This document shows positions 17,747 through 25,662 of a stretch of DNA of 64,000 nucleotides, piece by piece. The position numbers were made by a program, and so were the translations under genes. Under the pieces are notes generated by a model. It ran no database searches, was not told the origin of the DNA, and was given only the letters and a program-made list of their open reading frames with translations. The DNA is from GCA-002282575 sp964519885 (lineage in GTDB: Bacteria > Pseudomonadota > Gammaproteobacteria > Thiomicrospirales > Thiomicrospiraceae). Numbering within the stretch: position 1 is the first letter of the stretch; each line of letters opens with the position of its first letter. Location of the stretch: positions 1-64,000 of the forward strand of contig CAZFLX010000012.1 of the NCBI GenBank assembly GCA_964519885.1, in the 5' to 3' direction.

Positions 17747-18796
17747 ATGGTTAATGTATCATTTTGGCAAGGTAAGCGTGTTTTCTTAACAGGTCATACA
17801 GGCTTTAAAGGCAGCTGGCTTGCGCTTTGGTTGCAGCAAATGGGGGCTGTTGTAAAAGGTTACGCCCTAACACCGCCAACAACACCAAACTTATTCGAAG
17901 TCGCAAATGTTGGCGATGCCATGGAATCAGAAACCGGTGATATTCGAAACCTTGAGCAACTTAAAACCAGTATGACCAATTTCAATCCTGATATTCTCAT
18001 TCACATGGCAGCACAGCCATTAGTACGTTTATCTTATCGTGAACCTATTGAAACCTATGATGTTAATGTCATGGGAACTGTTAAGGTATTAGATTCTGCA
18101 AGGTATTGTCAGAACCTTAAAGCTATTGTTTCTGTGACCACTGATAAGTGTTATGAAAACAGAGAATGGGTATGGGGTTACCGGGAAGATGAGCCAATGG
18201 GTGGCTATGACCCGTACTCTAGCTCTAAAGGTTGTGCTGAGTTAGTGACCTCTGCATATCGTCGTTCATTTTTAGCTGAACAAGGCATTGGCTTGGCTTC
18301 AGCACGTGCTGGTAATGTTATCGGTGGTGGTGATTGGGCAGATGATCGTCTGATTCCCGATATCTTACGTGCCTTTGCGAAAAATCAACCAGTTGTCATT
18401 CGCAATCCTAGTTCAACACGCCCTTGGCAGCATGTTTTAGAACCACTTTCGGGCTATTTGGTGCTAGCTCAAGCCCTATATGACGCGCCATCCACTTACG
18501 CGGAAGGTTGGAATTTTGGTCCAAAAGATGAAGATGCAAAACCTGTTTCATGGATTTTAGATAAGATGGTAACTCACTGGCAAGGTGCGAATTGGCAGCT
18601 CGATACTCATGCTCAACCACACGAGGCTGGTTACCTAAAGCTCGATATTTCTAAGGCGAAAGCTCGCTTAGACTGGCAACCTGTATTGTCATTAGAGCAA
18701 GCACTAGAAAAAATTGTCAATTGGCATAAAGCATGGTTAAATGGTAGTAATATGCAGGCACATTGCTTGTTAGAGATTCAAGAGTTTACATCATGA
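17747..18796 (+). CDS. rfbG: CDP-glucose 4,6-dehydratase (RfbG)
   Basis: An extended SDR of 349 residues that converts CDP-glucose to CDP-4-keto-6-deoxyglucose. It has TGHTGFKGSWLALWL at the N terminus (diagnostic for RfbG), the VTTDKCYEN active-site region and Y-S-S-S-K as catalytic Tyr/Lys. It ends in an ATGA overlap with the epimerase gene. No RfbH (3-dehydratase) gene is present nearby, so the product is probably not a 3,6-dideoxyhexose. Confidence 0.92.
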   Translation: MVNVSFWQGKRVFLTGHTGFKGSWLALWLQQMGAVVKGYALTPPTTPNLFEVANVGDAMESETGDIRNLEQLKTSMTNFNPDILIHMAAQPLVRLSYREPIETYDVNVMGTVKVLDSARYCQNLKAIVSVTTDKCYENREWVWGYREDEPMGGYDPYSSSKGCAELVTSAYRRSFLAEQGIGLASARAGNVIGGGDWADDRLIPDILRAFAKNQPVVIRNPSSTRPWQHVLEPLSGYLVLAQALYDAPSTYAEGWNFGPKDEDAKPVSWILDKMVTHWQGANWQLDTHAQPHEAGYLKLDISKAKARLDWQPVLSLEQALEKIVNWHKAWLNGSNMQAHCLLEIQEFTS

Positions 18797-19353
18797 ACCG
18801 CTTTACCATCCAATCAACGCCGTTGGCTGATTTGAAAGTGATTACTAGACTAGTGTTAGGTGATCATCGAGGTTTCTTAACCCGTTTATTTTGTGCTGAT
18901 GAATTGGCACAGGCAGGATGGACAAAACCCATTGCTCAGATGAACCATACTTTTACAGCCAAGCAAGGTACGGTGAGAGGGTTACATTTTCAGCACTCTC
19001 CACATGCAGAAATGAAACTTGTCAGTTGTCTTAAAGGTGAGGTATGGGATGTGGCAATAGATTTGCGCCAAGATTCACCTACTTTTTTACAGTGGCACGC
19101 TGAAATTCTGTCAGCAGAAAACCTTAAAACATTACTCATTCCTGAAGGATTTGCACATGGTTTTCAAACATTAACCGATGATGTTGAATTGCTGTATTGC
19201 CATTCGCAAGCCTATTCTCAAAGCGCGGAAGCAGGATTAAATTCCCAAGACCCGCGACTTGCTATTGAATGGTTATTACCGATTAGTGACCTATCAACCA
19301 GGGATCAACAACACCCAATGATTAACGAAACCTTTACAGGACTTGTTTTATGA
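18793..19353 (+). CDS. RmlC-like sugar-nucleotide 3,5-epimerase
   Basis: A 186-residue cupin of the dTDP-4-dehydrorhamnose 3,5-epimerase family. GTVRGLHFQ contains the catalytic-type His, followed by KLVSCLKGEVWDVAIDLR and LLIPEGFAHGFQTL. ATG 18793 overlaps the rfbG stop; an upstream reading from 18763 is rejected because of overlap. In this CDP-hexose context it likely epimerises C3 and/or C5 of CDP-4-keto-6-deoxyglucose rather than making dTDP-rhamnose, since no rmlA/B/D genes are present. The exact epimerised carbon is unknown. Confidence 0.78.
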   Translation: MNRFTIQSTPLADLKVITRLVLGDHRGFLTRLFCADELAQAGWTKPIAQMNHTFTAKQGTVRGLHFQHSPHAEMKLVSCLKGEVWDVAIDLRQDSPTFLQWHAEILSAENLKTLLIPEGFAHGFQTLTDDVELLYCHSQAYSQSAEAGLNSQDPRLAIEWLLPISDLSTRDQQHPMINETFTGLVL

Positions 19354-20579
19354 ACTGTCGCCATTGCGGACAAGCCTTAACCACACCGTTTTTGGATTTG
19401 GGAAATGCGCCACCGTCTAATGCTTATTTAAGAGCCAATGCGTTAAAGTTGCCTGAAACAACCTATCCGTTACGGTTAATGGTCTGTGATTCTTGTCATT
19501 TGGTGCAGACAGAAGACTACGCAGGCAGTGAGGCTTTGTTTACAGAAGACTATTCTTATTTTAGTTCTTTTTCATCTTCTTGGTTAGCACATGCCAAACA
19601 CTATGCTGAAATGATGATTAAGCGTTTTGGGTTAAGCGCACAGAGTTGTTTGGTTGAGGTTGCCGCCAACGATGGTTATCTGCTTCAGTATGTCAAAGCA
19701 AATGGCATTCCTTGTTATGGTGTCGAGCCAACAAAAAGTACAGCTATTGCTGCGCGTGAAAAGGGAATAGAGATTGTTGAAGCGTTTTTTGATGTTTCTT
19801 TAGCGCAGCAGTTACTTCAACAAGGTAAACAAGCTGATGTCATGGTAGCCAATAATGTTTTGGCACATGTACCATTTATTAATGATTTTGTTGCTGGTTT
19901 TGCCACATTGTTGAAACCGCAAGGTGTTGCAACTTTTGAGTTTCCACACTTGCTCAATATGGTTAAACTGAATCAGTTTGATACCGTATATCACGAACAT
20001 TTTTCTTATTTGTCTATTACCACAGTAAAACAAATTTTTGAAAGAAATGGGTTAAGTGTTTTTGATGTTGAAACTTTACCAACACACGGTGGTAGTTTGC
20101 GTGTTTATGCCCAGCGAGTAGATACAGGAAGTCAATCTGTGCATCATCGAGTTGTGGAAATGTTAGACATAGAGCAAAAAGCGGGGATAAATAGGCTTTC
20201 TTTTTATCAGGATTTTCAATACAAAGCAGAACAAGTCAAAAATGATGTATTGTTATTTTTGATTCAAGCCAAACAATCAGGTGAGAAGGTCGTTGGCTAT
20301 GGTGCCGCGGCAAAGGGTAACACGCTTTTGAATTTTGCGGGCGTGAAGCCTGATTTATTGCCGTATATCGTGGATAAGAATCCAGCTAAACAAGGAAAGT
20401 ATATGCCAGCCAGTCATATTCCGATTGTGGATGAAGAGAAAATGAAAGTAGATAAGCCAAACTATGTGTTAATTTTGCCTTGGAATATCAAAGAAGAAGT
20501 CATGACACAACTTGCTTATATTCGAGAATGGGGCGGGCTTTTTGTAGTAGCTGTGCCAAGCTTGGTGGTGTTTATATGA
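19350..20579 (+). CDS. sugar C-methyltransferase (NovU/TylC3-like)
   Basis: A 409-residue class I methyltransferase with the three-part architecture of deoxysugar C-methyltransferases: an N-terminal zinc-type segment (CRHCGQ, VCDSCHLVQ), a SAM motif (LVEVAANDGYLLQYV) with the Y-H-E-H-F-S-Y signature, and a C-terminal domain with GYGAAAKGNTLLN. Such enzymes methylate carbon 3 of keto-deoxysugar nucleotides. After RfbF, RfbG and the epimerase it predicts a branched CDP-6-deoxy-3-C-methylhexose. It is coupled by ATGA overlaps to both neighbours. Confidence 0.82.
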   Translation: MNCRHCGQALTTPFLDLGNAPPSNAYLRANALKLPETTYPLRLMVCDSCHLVQTEDYAGSEALFTEDYSYFSSFSSSWLAHAKHYAEMMIKRFGLSAQSCLVEVAANDGYLLQYVKANGIPCYGVEPTKSTAIAAREKGIEIVEAFFDVSLAQQLLQQGKQADVMVANNVLAHVPFINDFVAGFATLLKPQGVATFEFPHLLNMVKLNQFDTVYHEHFSYLSITTVKQIFERNGLSVFDVETLPTHGGSLRVYAQRVDTGSQSVHHRVVEMLDIEQKAGINRLSFYQDFQYKAEQVKNDVLLFLIQAKQSGEKVVGYGAAAKGNTLLNFAGVKPDLLPYIVDKNPAKQGKYMPASHIPIVDEEKMKVDKPNYVLILPWNIKEEVMTQLAYIREWGGLFVVAVPSLVVFI

Positions 20580-21064
20580 TTGAGATTCATCCAACAGCCA
20601 AGGTTTCGGAGTTAGCAGATATCGAGGATTCTATTCGTGGTACACGAATTATTATTGGTGAGAAATCTGTGATAGATAGCTTTGTAAAGATCAAGCCTGC
20701 AGGTGGTAGTGGAGATTTGATGATAGGTAAGCAAGTTGTGATTAACTCTGGTTGTGTACTTTATACAGGAAATGGTATTACTATCGGTGATATGACGGCA
20801 ATTGCTGCCAATTGTACGTTAGCGCCTGTAAATCACGCCTATCAAGACAGGCATAAATCGATTCAAGAGCAAGGTTTTTTACCCAGTAAGGGGGGGGTCT
20901 TGATTGAAGAGGATGTATGGATTGGTGCTAATTGTGTCATTCTAGATGGTGCTATTTTGCGCAAAGGATGTGTAATTGCAGCAGGAAGTGTTGTAAAAGG
21001 CGAGTTAAATGCTTACACCGTATATGCTGGTAATCCGTTGCGAAAAATAAGAGAGAGATCGTAA
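20576..21064 (+). CDS. hexapeptide-repeat acyltransferase (LbH)
   Basis: A 162-residue left-handed beta-helix acyltransferase with hexapeptide repeats (VVINSGCVLYTG, ITIGDMTAIAANC, VLIEEDVWIGANCVILDGA, IAAGSVVKG) and the C-terminal AGNPLRKIRE typical of sugar O-acetyltransferases; APVNHAY holds the likely catalytic His. The start ATG 20576 overlaps the methyltransferase stop (ATGA) and is preferred to 20480. The gene contains a run of eight G (20890-20897), unusual in this AT-rich region and a candidate slippage site. It probably O-acetylates a sugar of the glycan. Confidence 0.75.
   Translation: MIEIHPTAKVSELADIEDSIRGTRIIIGEKSVIDSFVKIKPAGGSGDLMIGKQVVINSGCVLYTGNGITIGDMTAIAANCTLAPVNHAYQDRHKSIQEQGFLPSKGGVLIEEDVWIGANCVILDGAILRKGCVIAAGSVVKGELNAYTVYAGNPLRKIRERS
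20890..20897 (+). repeat. homopolymeric G8 tract inside acetyltransferase gene
   Basis: Eight consecutive G residues encode part of Ser-Lys-Gly-Gly-Val in frame. Long G tracts in glycan-modification genes are classic sites of slipped-strand phase variation, but eight is at the short end and variation is not shown. Confidence 0.8.
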
Positions 21065-21850
21065 GTGTTTACGATATTTGGTTCAAGCGGTTATATTGGC
21101 AATGCTTTAACTAAGCATCTTTCCTCTGTAGATCAAGATGTTTTTTTGCCACAACGAAATGATATATCGGTTTATGAAAAATCATTAGGACATGTCATTT
21201 ATGCCATTGGTATCACTGCAGATTTTAGAAGTAAACCTTTTGAAACCATTGATGCACATATTTGTTACCTAAGATCTCTGCTTGAACGAGCTAATTTTGA
21301 ATCATTTGTATATTTGTCATCTACGCGAGTATATCAAGGGTTGGATAATAGTCGTGTTTCTGAGGACGATAATTTGACGGTAAACCCTAACGATTCATCG
21401 GATTTATATAATTTATCAAAACTGATGGGCGAATCTCTCTGTCTGTGTAGTGGTAAAAATGTAAAGGTTGCACGTCTCTCTAATGTCATCGGTGGTAGCC
21501 ATGATCTAGCGTCAACCAATTTTATTCCTAGTTTAATTAATGAGGCCAGAAATGGGCACATCGTATTGCAATCGGGGATAAATTCTGCAAAAGATTACAT
21601 TAAATTAGAAGATGTGGTCAGTTTATTGCTAAATATAGCTACCAGAGGTAGGGAGAAAATTTATAACGTGGCAAGTGGTGTCAACGTGACACATCGAGAA
21701 TGGATTGAAAAAATTACACAGATTACTCGTGCAAGTTTTGAATTTGATACTACAAAAAAATCAATTATTCATCCCTCTATCAATATTGATCGATGCAAGA
21801 AAGAGTTTAATTTTACACCAAAAGATGTATTAACTAATTTTGAAATATGA
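21065..21850 (+). CDS. NAD-dependent epimerase/dehydratase-family reductase (extended SDR)
   Basis: A 261-residue extended SDR: TIFGSSGYIGNALTKHL cofactor motif, active site YLSSTRVYQG and Y-N-L-S-K, and RLSNVIGGS. It begins at a GTG directly after the acetyltransferase stop. The set rfbF-rfbG-epimerase-C-methyltransferase-SDR suggests it reduces the 4-keto group of the CDP-sugar to finish a branched 6-deoxyhexose. Substrate assignment is inference. Confidence 0.72.
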   Translation: MFTIFGSSGYIGNALTKHLSSVDQDVFLPQRNDISVYEKSLGHVIYAIGITADFRSKPFETIDAHICYLRSLLERANFESFVYLSSTRVYQGLDNSRVSEDDNLTVNPNDSSDLYNLSKLMGESLCLCSGKNVKVARLSNVIGGSHDLASTNFIPSLINEARNGHIVLQSGINSAKDYIKLEDVVSLLLNIATRGREKIYNVASGVNVTHREWIEKITQITRASFEFDTTKKSIIHPSINIDRCKKEFNFTPKDVLTNFEI

Positions 21851-21861
21851 GGGTTAATTAT

Positions 21862-22641
21862 ATGAATCAAATAGATGTGTTTAACAAAGAAAGACAAGAA
21901 CGGGTTGATTCTTATGCTACAAATTCTGCGTTTCAATCTCTATCAGTCGATTGGCTTGTTAGGTCGATGGCTGAAAAGTATGTATATAACTTTGATTTCC
22001 TAGGTCGTCCTATTATTCAATATCCACAGGATATGATAGCATTGCAGGAAATTATTTGGTCAGTTAAACCAGATTTGATTATTGAGACTGGAATTGCTCA
22101 TGGTGGATCGATAGTATTTAGCTCCTCAATGCTTGCTTTGTTAGATATGTGTGATGCGATTGAATCAGGTACAACAATTAATCCTAGGATTTCTCAACGT
22201 AAAGTATTAGGAATTGATATTGATATTCGTCAATATAATCGTGAATTAATAGAAGCACATCCAATGGCTTCAAGAATTGAAATGATTCAGGGGTCTAGTA
22301 TTGATGAATCAATTATTCAACAAGTACATGAGATAGCTAAAAATTATAATAAAGTTCTTGTGTGTTTAGATAGTAATCACACACATGAGCACGTATTGGC
22401 TGAATTGAATGCTTATGCACCATTAACAAGTAAAGGGAGCTATTGTGTTGTTTTTGATACATTTGTTGAAGATGTTCCTAAGGATTTGTTTTTAGATCGC
22501 CCATGGGGACCTAAGGATAATCCTAAAACGGCGGTTTGGGAATACTTGAATACACATTCAGAGTTTGAAATTGATAAATCCATTCAAAATAAACTATTAA
22601 TTACCGTTGCACCTGACGGGTATTTAAAAAAAATTAGATAG
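21862..22641 (+). CDS. cephalosporin-hydroxylase (CmcI)-family protein, probable O-methyltransferase
   Basis: A 259-residue member of the CmcI family (PF04989): YNFDFLGRPIIQYPQDMIALQEIIW, a SAM-type loop LIIETGIAHGGSIVFSSS, GIDIDIR and VCLDSNHTHEHVLAEL, where the Asp/His residues are likely metal ligands. Many members in polysaccharide loci are sugar O-methyltransferases despite the family name. ATG 21862 with GAGGG 8 bases upstream is preferred over ATG 21847, which overlaps the preceding stop. It starts the most AT-rich block of the island. Confidence 0.72.
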   Translation: MNQIDVFNKERQERVDSYATNSAFQSLSVDWLVRSMAEKYVYNFDFLGRPIIQYPQDMIALQEIIWSVKPDLIIETGIAHGGSIVFSSSMLALLDMCDAIESGTTINPRISQRKVLGIDIDIRQYNRELIEAHPMASRIEMIQGSSIDESIIQQVHEIAKNYNKVLVCLDSNHTHEHVLAELNAYAPLTSKGSYCVVFDTFVEDVPKDLFLDRPWGPKDNPKTAVWEYLNTHSEFEIDKSIQNKLLITVAPDGYLKKIR

Positions 22642-22664
22642 TTTTAAAAAATAATGGTGATTTT

Positions 22665-23675
22665 ATGTCTAAAGAATTTATGACTAGAATAACTCTAGTT
22701 ATGCCCACTTTTAATCGTCAAAAGTATGCATTAAGATCTATGAAATATTGGTCTAATTATCCTGTTAAATTGATTGTATTGGATGGTACAGAAAGTCCAA
22801 TTTCTGAAAGTCTCCTTGAAGGGTTTGGATCAAATATTAAGTATATTCATTATTGCTCCTGTTTTTATTCTAGATTGAGAAAATCTATAGATTATGTTAA
22901 AACAGAGTTTGTTGGATTAATTGGGGATGATGAATTTTATTTGCCATCTGGTTTGCGTGATTCTGTTATTGAGTTAGATAATGACAGTAATTTAGTTGCG
23001 TGTATTGGATCATCTATCGGCTTTAGATTTAATGATGAAGATCTTAGATACAGATTAGTATACGAGAACCATGAGAATTACTTTATACATCATGATGATC
23101 CTTTAGAACGTATGCGTTATCATTTGTCAGACTATAAAGCTACAATAATTTATTCGCTTACACGTTTAAATGAGTGGAAATCAGTTGTTGAGGTAATGAC
23201 GCGTAGAGAGTTCCCAGTTTTTGCGTTGGGTGAGTTGCAGTATCAAATGATTATGAGTTTTTTAGGTAAAACAAAGGTGATATCTTCACTTTTCTGGTTT
23301 CGTTCATTTGAAAATTCACCAGTGGGAGATAATAATGGTACAAATCCATCGTTGAGTAGAGCTCTGAGTTTTCACGAATGGTGGAATTCTGATAAATACA
23401 AAGAACAGAGAGATGATTTTATTTTGTTAAATTCGTTTTTTTTAGCTGAAAATTCAAATATTGTTTATGATATTATTGTTGAATCTGTTGAATGTTCGTT
23501 GAGTTTATATGATAAATTTTATGTTTCTTATGTTTCTGATAAAAATAGAAATAAATCAATTCATTACTTTGATTTGAATTATTTTTTATCTTATCTTGAA
23601 GATAAGGGTTTTTCATGCGATTATGAAGATTTGTTTTTTTTGCATAAATTTATTATAAACAATAGAATTTTTTAA
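22665..23675 (+). CDS. glycosyltransferase, family 2-like (TIGR00180-type)
   Basis: A 336-residue protein opening with RITLVMPTFNRQKYALRSMKYW and containing a GDDEF motif (LIGDDEFYLPSG), the metal-binding Asp motif of GT-A glycosyltransferases. The second half (residues 180-336) has no motif I recognise. It is very AT-rich, with runs of eight T, as are the flanking genes. It could build the flagellin or surface glycan alongside the enzymes upstream; donor and acceptor are unknown. Confidence 0.65.
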   Translation: MSKEFMTRITLVMPTFNRQKYALRSMKYWSNYPVKLIVLDGTESPISESLLEGFGSNIKYIHYCSCFYSRLRKSIDYVKTEFVGLIGDDEFYLPSGLRDSVIELDNDSNLVACIGSSIGFRFNDEDLRYRLVYENHENYFIHHDDPLERMRYHLSDYKATIIYSLTRLNEWKSVVEVMTRREFPVFALGELQYQMIMSFLGKTKVISSLFWFRSFENSPVGDNNGTNPSLSRALSFHEWWNSDKYKEQRDDFILLNSFFLAENSNIVYDIIVESVECSLSLYDKFYVSYVSDKNRNKSIHYFDLNYFLSYLEDKGFSCDYEDLFFLHKFIINNRIF

Positions 23676-23687
23676 CATTAATGCGTT

Positions 23688-24551
23688 ATGGGGTTTCTTT
23701 TGAGTAAGTTAAGTTTAAAGTTGAATTTTGATATTTGCACTGTTTGTAATCATAAATGCAGTTTTTGTTCTAACCCTGATTCGCGAACAGTTAAACATAA
23801 AACTAATTTAATCGATTTTGTACACGTTATGAAAAATATTTCAAAATACGTAGACATTAAAGAGTTGGGTTTGTCTGCAAAAGGTGAGCCATTGTTAAAT
23901 AATGATTTATCAAAAATAATTTATGAATGCAAGAATCGTTTTTTGATTCCCTACGTTTATTTTAGTACTAATGGTGTTTTATTAAATGAAAGGATTGCTA
24001 ACGATGTCTTAGAAGCTGGGATTGATAGTGTTAAATTTTCTATTAATGCTATTGATTCTGAAGGTTATAAAAAAACTCATAAATTTGATGACTTTAATTT
24101 GGTTGTTGAAAATTTAAAAAATTTTTTACGCTTAAAGAGAGATAAATTTAATAATGTTAAGGTTCTTATTTCTTCTGTTTTAGATGTTGATCAAAAATCA
24201 TTAGAAAATGTCTTTTCTGAAATTCTGGGTGACCTTTTTTTGTATGTTGATAATATTTTTGTTTATAAATTAAGTTACACCCCTAAAATGCAGGTTTTAA
24301 GCAAGGGTTTTGATGTTGTTAATAAGTGTCCACTACCATTTACAGATTTATATGTAAATAGCGATGGCAGTTTAGGTTTGTGTTGCAAAGATTATTTTAA
24401 TGAAATTAATTTTGGTTCATTGTTGGATCATGATTTTATGAATTTATATAATTCAAATGAGTTTGAAGCTGTTCGCGGTATGCATAAAAAAAATGATTTT
24501 CCTGATGATCACTTATGTAAAAAATGTTTGCTTTATGGAATGCAGGGTTAA
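23688..24551 (+). CDS. radical SAM/SPASM-domain protein
   Basis: A 287-residue radical SAM enzyme. The N-terminal CNHKCSFC is the CxxxCxxC motif that binds the [4Fe-4S]-SAM cluster. The C-terminal SPASM-like part has cysteines in NKCPLPF, LGLCCKDYF and HLCKKCLLYG for an auxiliary cluster. Radical SAM/SPASM enzymes modify peptides, or in sugar clusters catalyse epimerisation, dehydration or dehydrogenation. The gene is among the most AT-rich in the window, and codon use differs from the leg genes, suggesting separate acquisition. Start ATG 23688 lacks an obvious ribosome site; TTG 23700 is an alternative. No target peptide is seen beside it. Confidence 0.75.
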   Translation: MGFLLSKLSLKLNFDICTVCNHKCSFCSNPDSRTVKHKTNLIDFVHVMKNISKYVDIKELGLSAKGEPLLNNDLSKIIYECKNRFLIPYVYFSTNGVLLNERIANDVLEAGIDSVKFSINAIDSEGYKKTHKFDDFNLVVENLKNFLRLKRDKFNNVKVLISSVLDVDQKSLENVFSEILGDLFLYVDNIFVYKLSYTPKMQVLSKGFDVVNKCPLPFTDLYVNSDGSLGLCCKDYFNEINFGSLLDHDFMNLYNSNEFEAVRGMHKKNDFPDDHLCKKCLLYGMQG

Positions 24552-24615
24552 TGATGTTATAAAAAAATAGATTTTTATAGCTATAAATTTCTTGTGTTTT
24601 GATAGAGAGGTTACC

Positions 24616-25605
24616 ATGATCATCGCTGAACTTTCCGGAAATCACAATGGGGATTTATCTCGCGCTAAAGCTCTTATCTTAGCCGCGAAACAAGCCGGTG
24701 CAGATGCAGTAAAGCTTCAAACTTATACTGCAGAAACCATTACCTTAGATTCCGATCGCCCAGAATTTATGTTGCAGGGTGGTTTGTGGGATGGAAAACG
24801 CCTTTACGATTTATACCAATGGGCGATGACTCCTTGGGAGTGGCATCAGGAATTGTTTGATTACGCACGATCTTTAAGTCTTTCGGCATTTAGTTCTCCA
24901 TTCGACGAAACAGCCATTGATTTCTTGGAAACACTCAATTGCCCTATTTACAAAATCGCCTCTTTTGAAGCGATGGATTTACCCTTAATTCGCAAGGCAG
25001 CTGCAACAGGTAAACCGTTAATCATTTCTACCGGCGTAATTAATGTAGAGCAGATCCAAGAGGCTTTGGATGCTGTTTATGCAACGGGAAATAAGCAGGT
25101 TACTTTATTGCATTGTGTTAGCCAGTACCCTGCAAATCCTGAAGATTACAATCTTAATACGATAATCGATATGAAACAGCGTTTCGATGTACCAATAGGT
25201 ATTTCTGATCACACGCTCGATAACACGGTGGCTATAGCAGCTAGTGCTTTAGGTGTTAAGGTTATTGAAAAACATATCACGCTTTCTCGAGCAGATGGGG
25301 GACCTGATGCTGGATTTTCACTAGAGCCAAATGAATTCAAAGCCTTGGTCGATACTTGTTATATTGTTAGAAAAGCCATGGGGACGGTTTCCTATGCCAA
25401 CACAGACAAAGCTAATTGTTACAGATCCTTATACGTTACCAAGGCGATTAAAAAGGGTGAGTTATTCACCAAAGAGAATGTCCGTAGCGTGCGTCCTGGT
25501 TTGGGTCTGGAACCTAAATATCTTGACCAAGTTTTAGGTAGGGTTGCATCGCAAGACATTGATTTTGCAAGCCCTATGCAATGGAGTTTCGTTGTTAAAG
25601 ATTAG
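24616..25605 (+). CDS. pseI: pseudaminic acid synthase (PseI, NeuB family)
   Basis: A 329-residue NeuB-family synthase that condenses 2,4-diacetamido-2,4,6-trideoxy-L-altrose with phosphoenolpyruvate. Family N terminus IIAELSGNHNGDLSRAKAL, the PseI-specific GGLWDGKRLYDLY, FSSPFD, and a C-terminal SAF domain (RSLYVTKAIKKGEL, VRSVRPG). ATG 24616 with GAGAGG 6 bases upstream is chosen; TTG 24592 would add 8 residues. Composition returns to that of the window average, unlike the AT-rich genes before it. It pairs functionally with pseG at 1.4 kb. It sits directly before the maf gene. Confidence 0.9.
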   Translation: MIIAELSGNHNGDLSRAKALILAAKQAGADAVKLQTYTAETITLDSDRPEFMLQGGLWDGKRLYDLYQWAMTPWEWHQELFDYARSLSLSAFSSPFDETAIDFLETLNCPIYKIASFEAMDLPLIRKAAATGKPLIISTGVINVEQIQEALDAVYATGNKQVTLLHCVSQYPANPEDYNLNTIIDMKQRFDVPIGISDHTLDNTVAIAASALGVKVIEKHITLSRADGGPDAGFSLEPNEFKALVDTCYIVRKAMGTVSYANTDKANCYRSLYVTKAIKKGELFTKENVRSVRPGLGLEPKYLDQVLGRVASQDIDFASPMQWSFVVKD

Positions 25606-25608
25606 TGT

Positions 25609-25625
25609 TGGCATTTTTTTTGCTT
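25609..25625 (+). promoter_or_regulatory. sigma-54 (-24/-12) promoter for maf
   Basis: TTGGCA, eight T, then TGCTT gives GG (25610-25611) and GC (25622-25623) exactly ten bases apart, as in the sigma-54 consensus TGGCAC-N5-TTGCW. It lies 38 bases before the maf start. Sigma-54 drives mid-stage flagellar genes in many polar-flagellated gammaproteobacteria. No activator site was identified. Confidence 0.65.
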
Positions 25626-25662
25626 GAATTTATATGTTTGGTAGATTGATAAAGGATTGACC

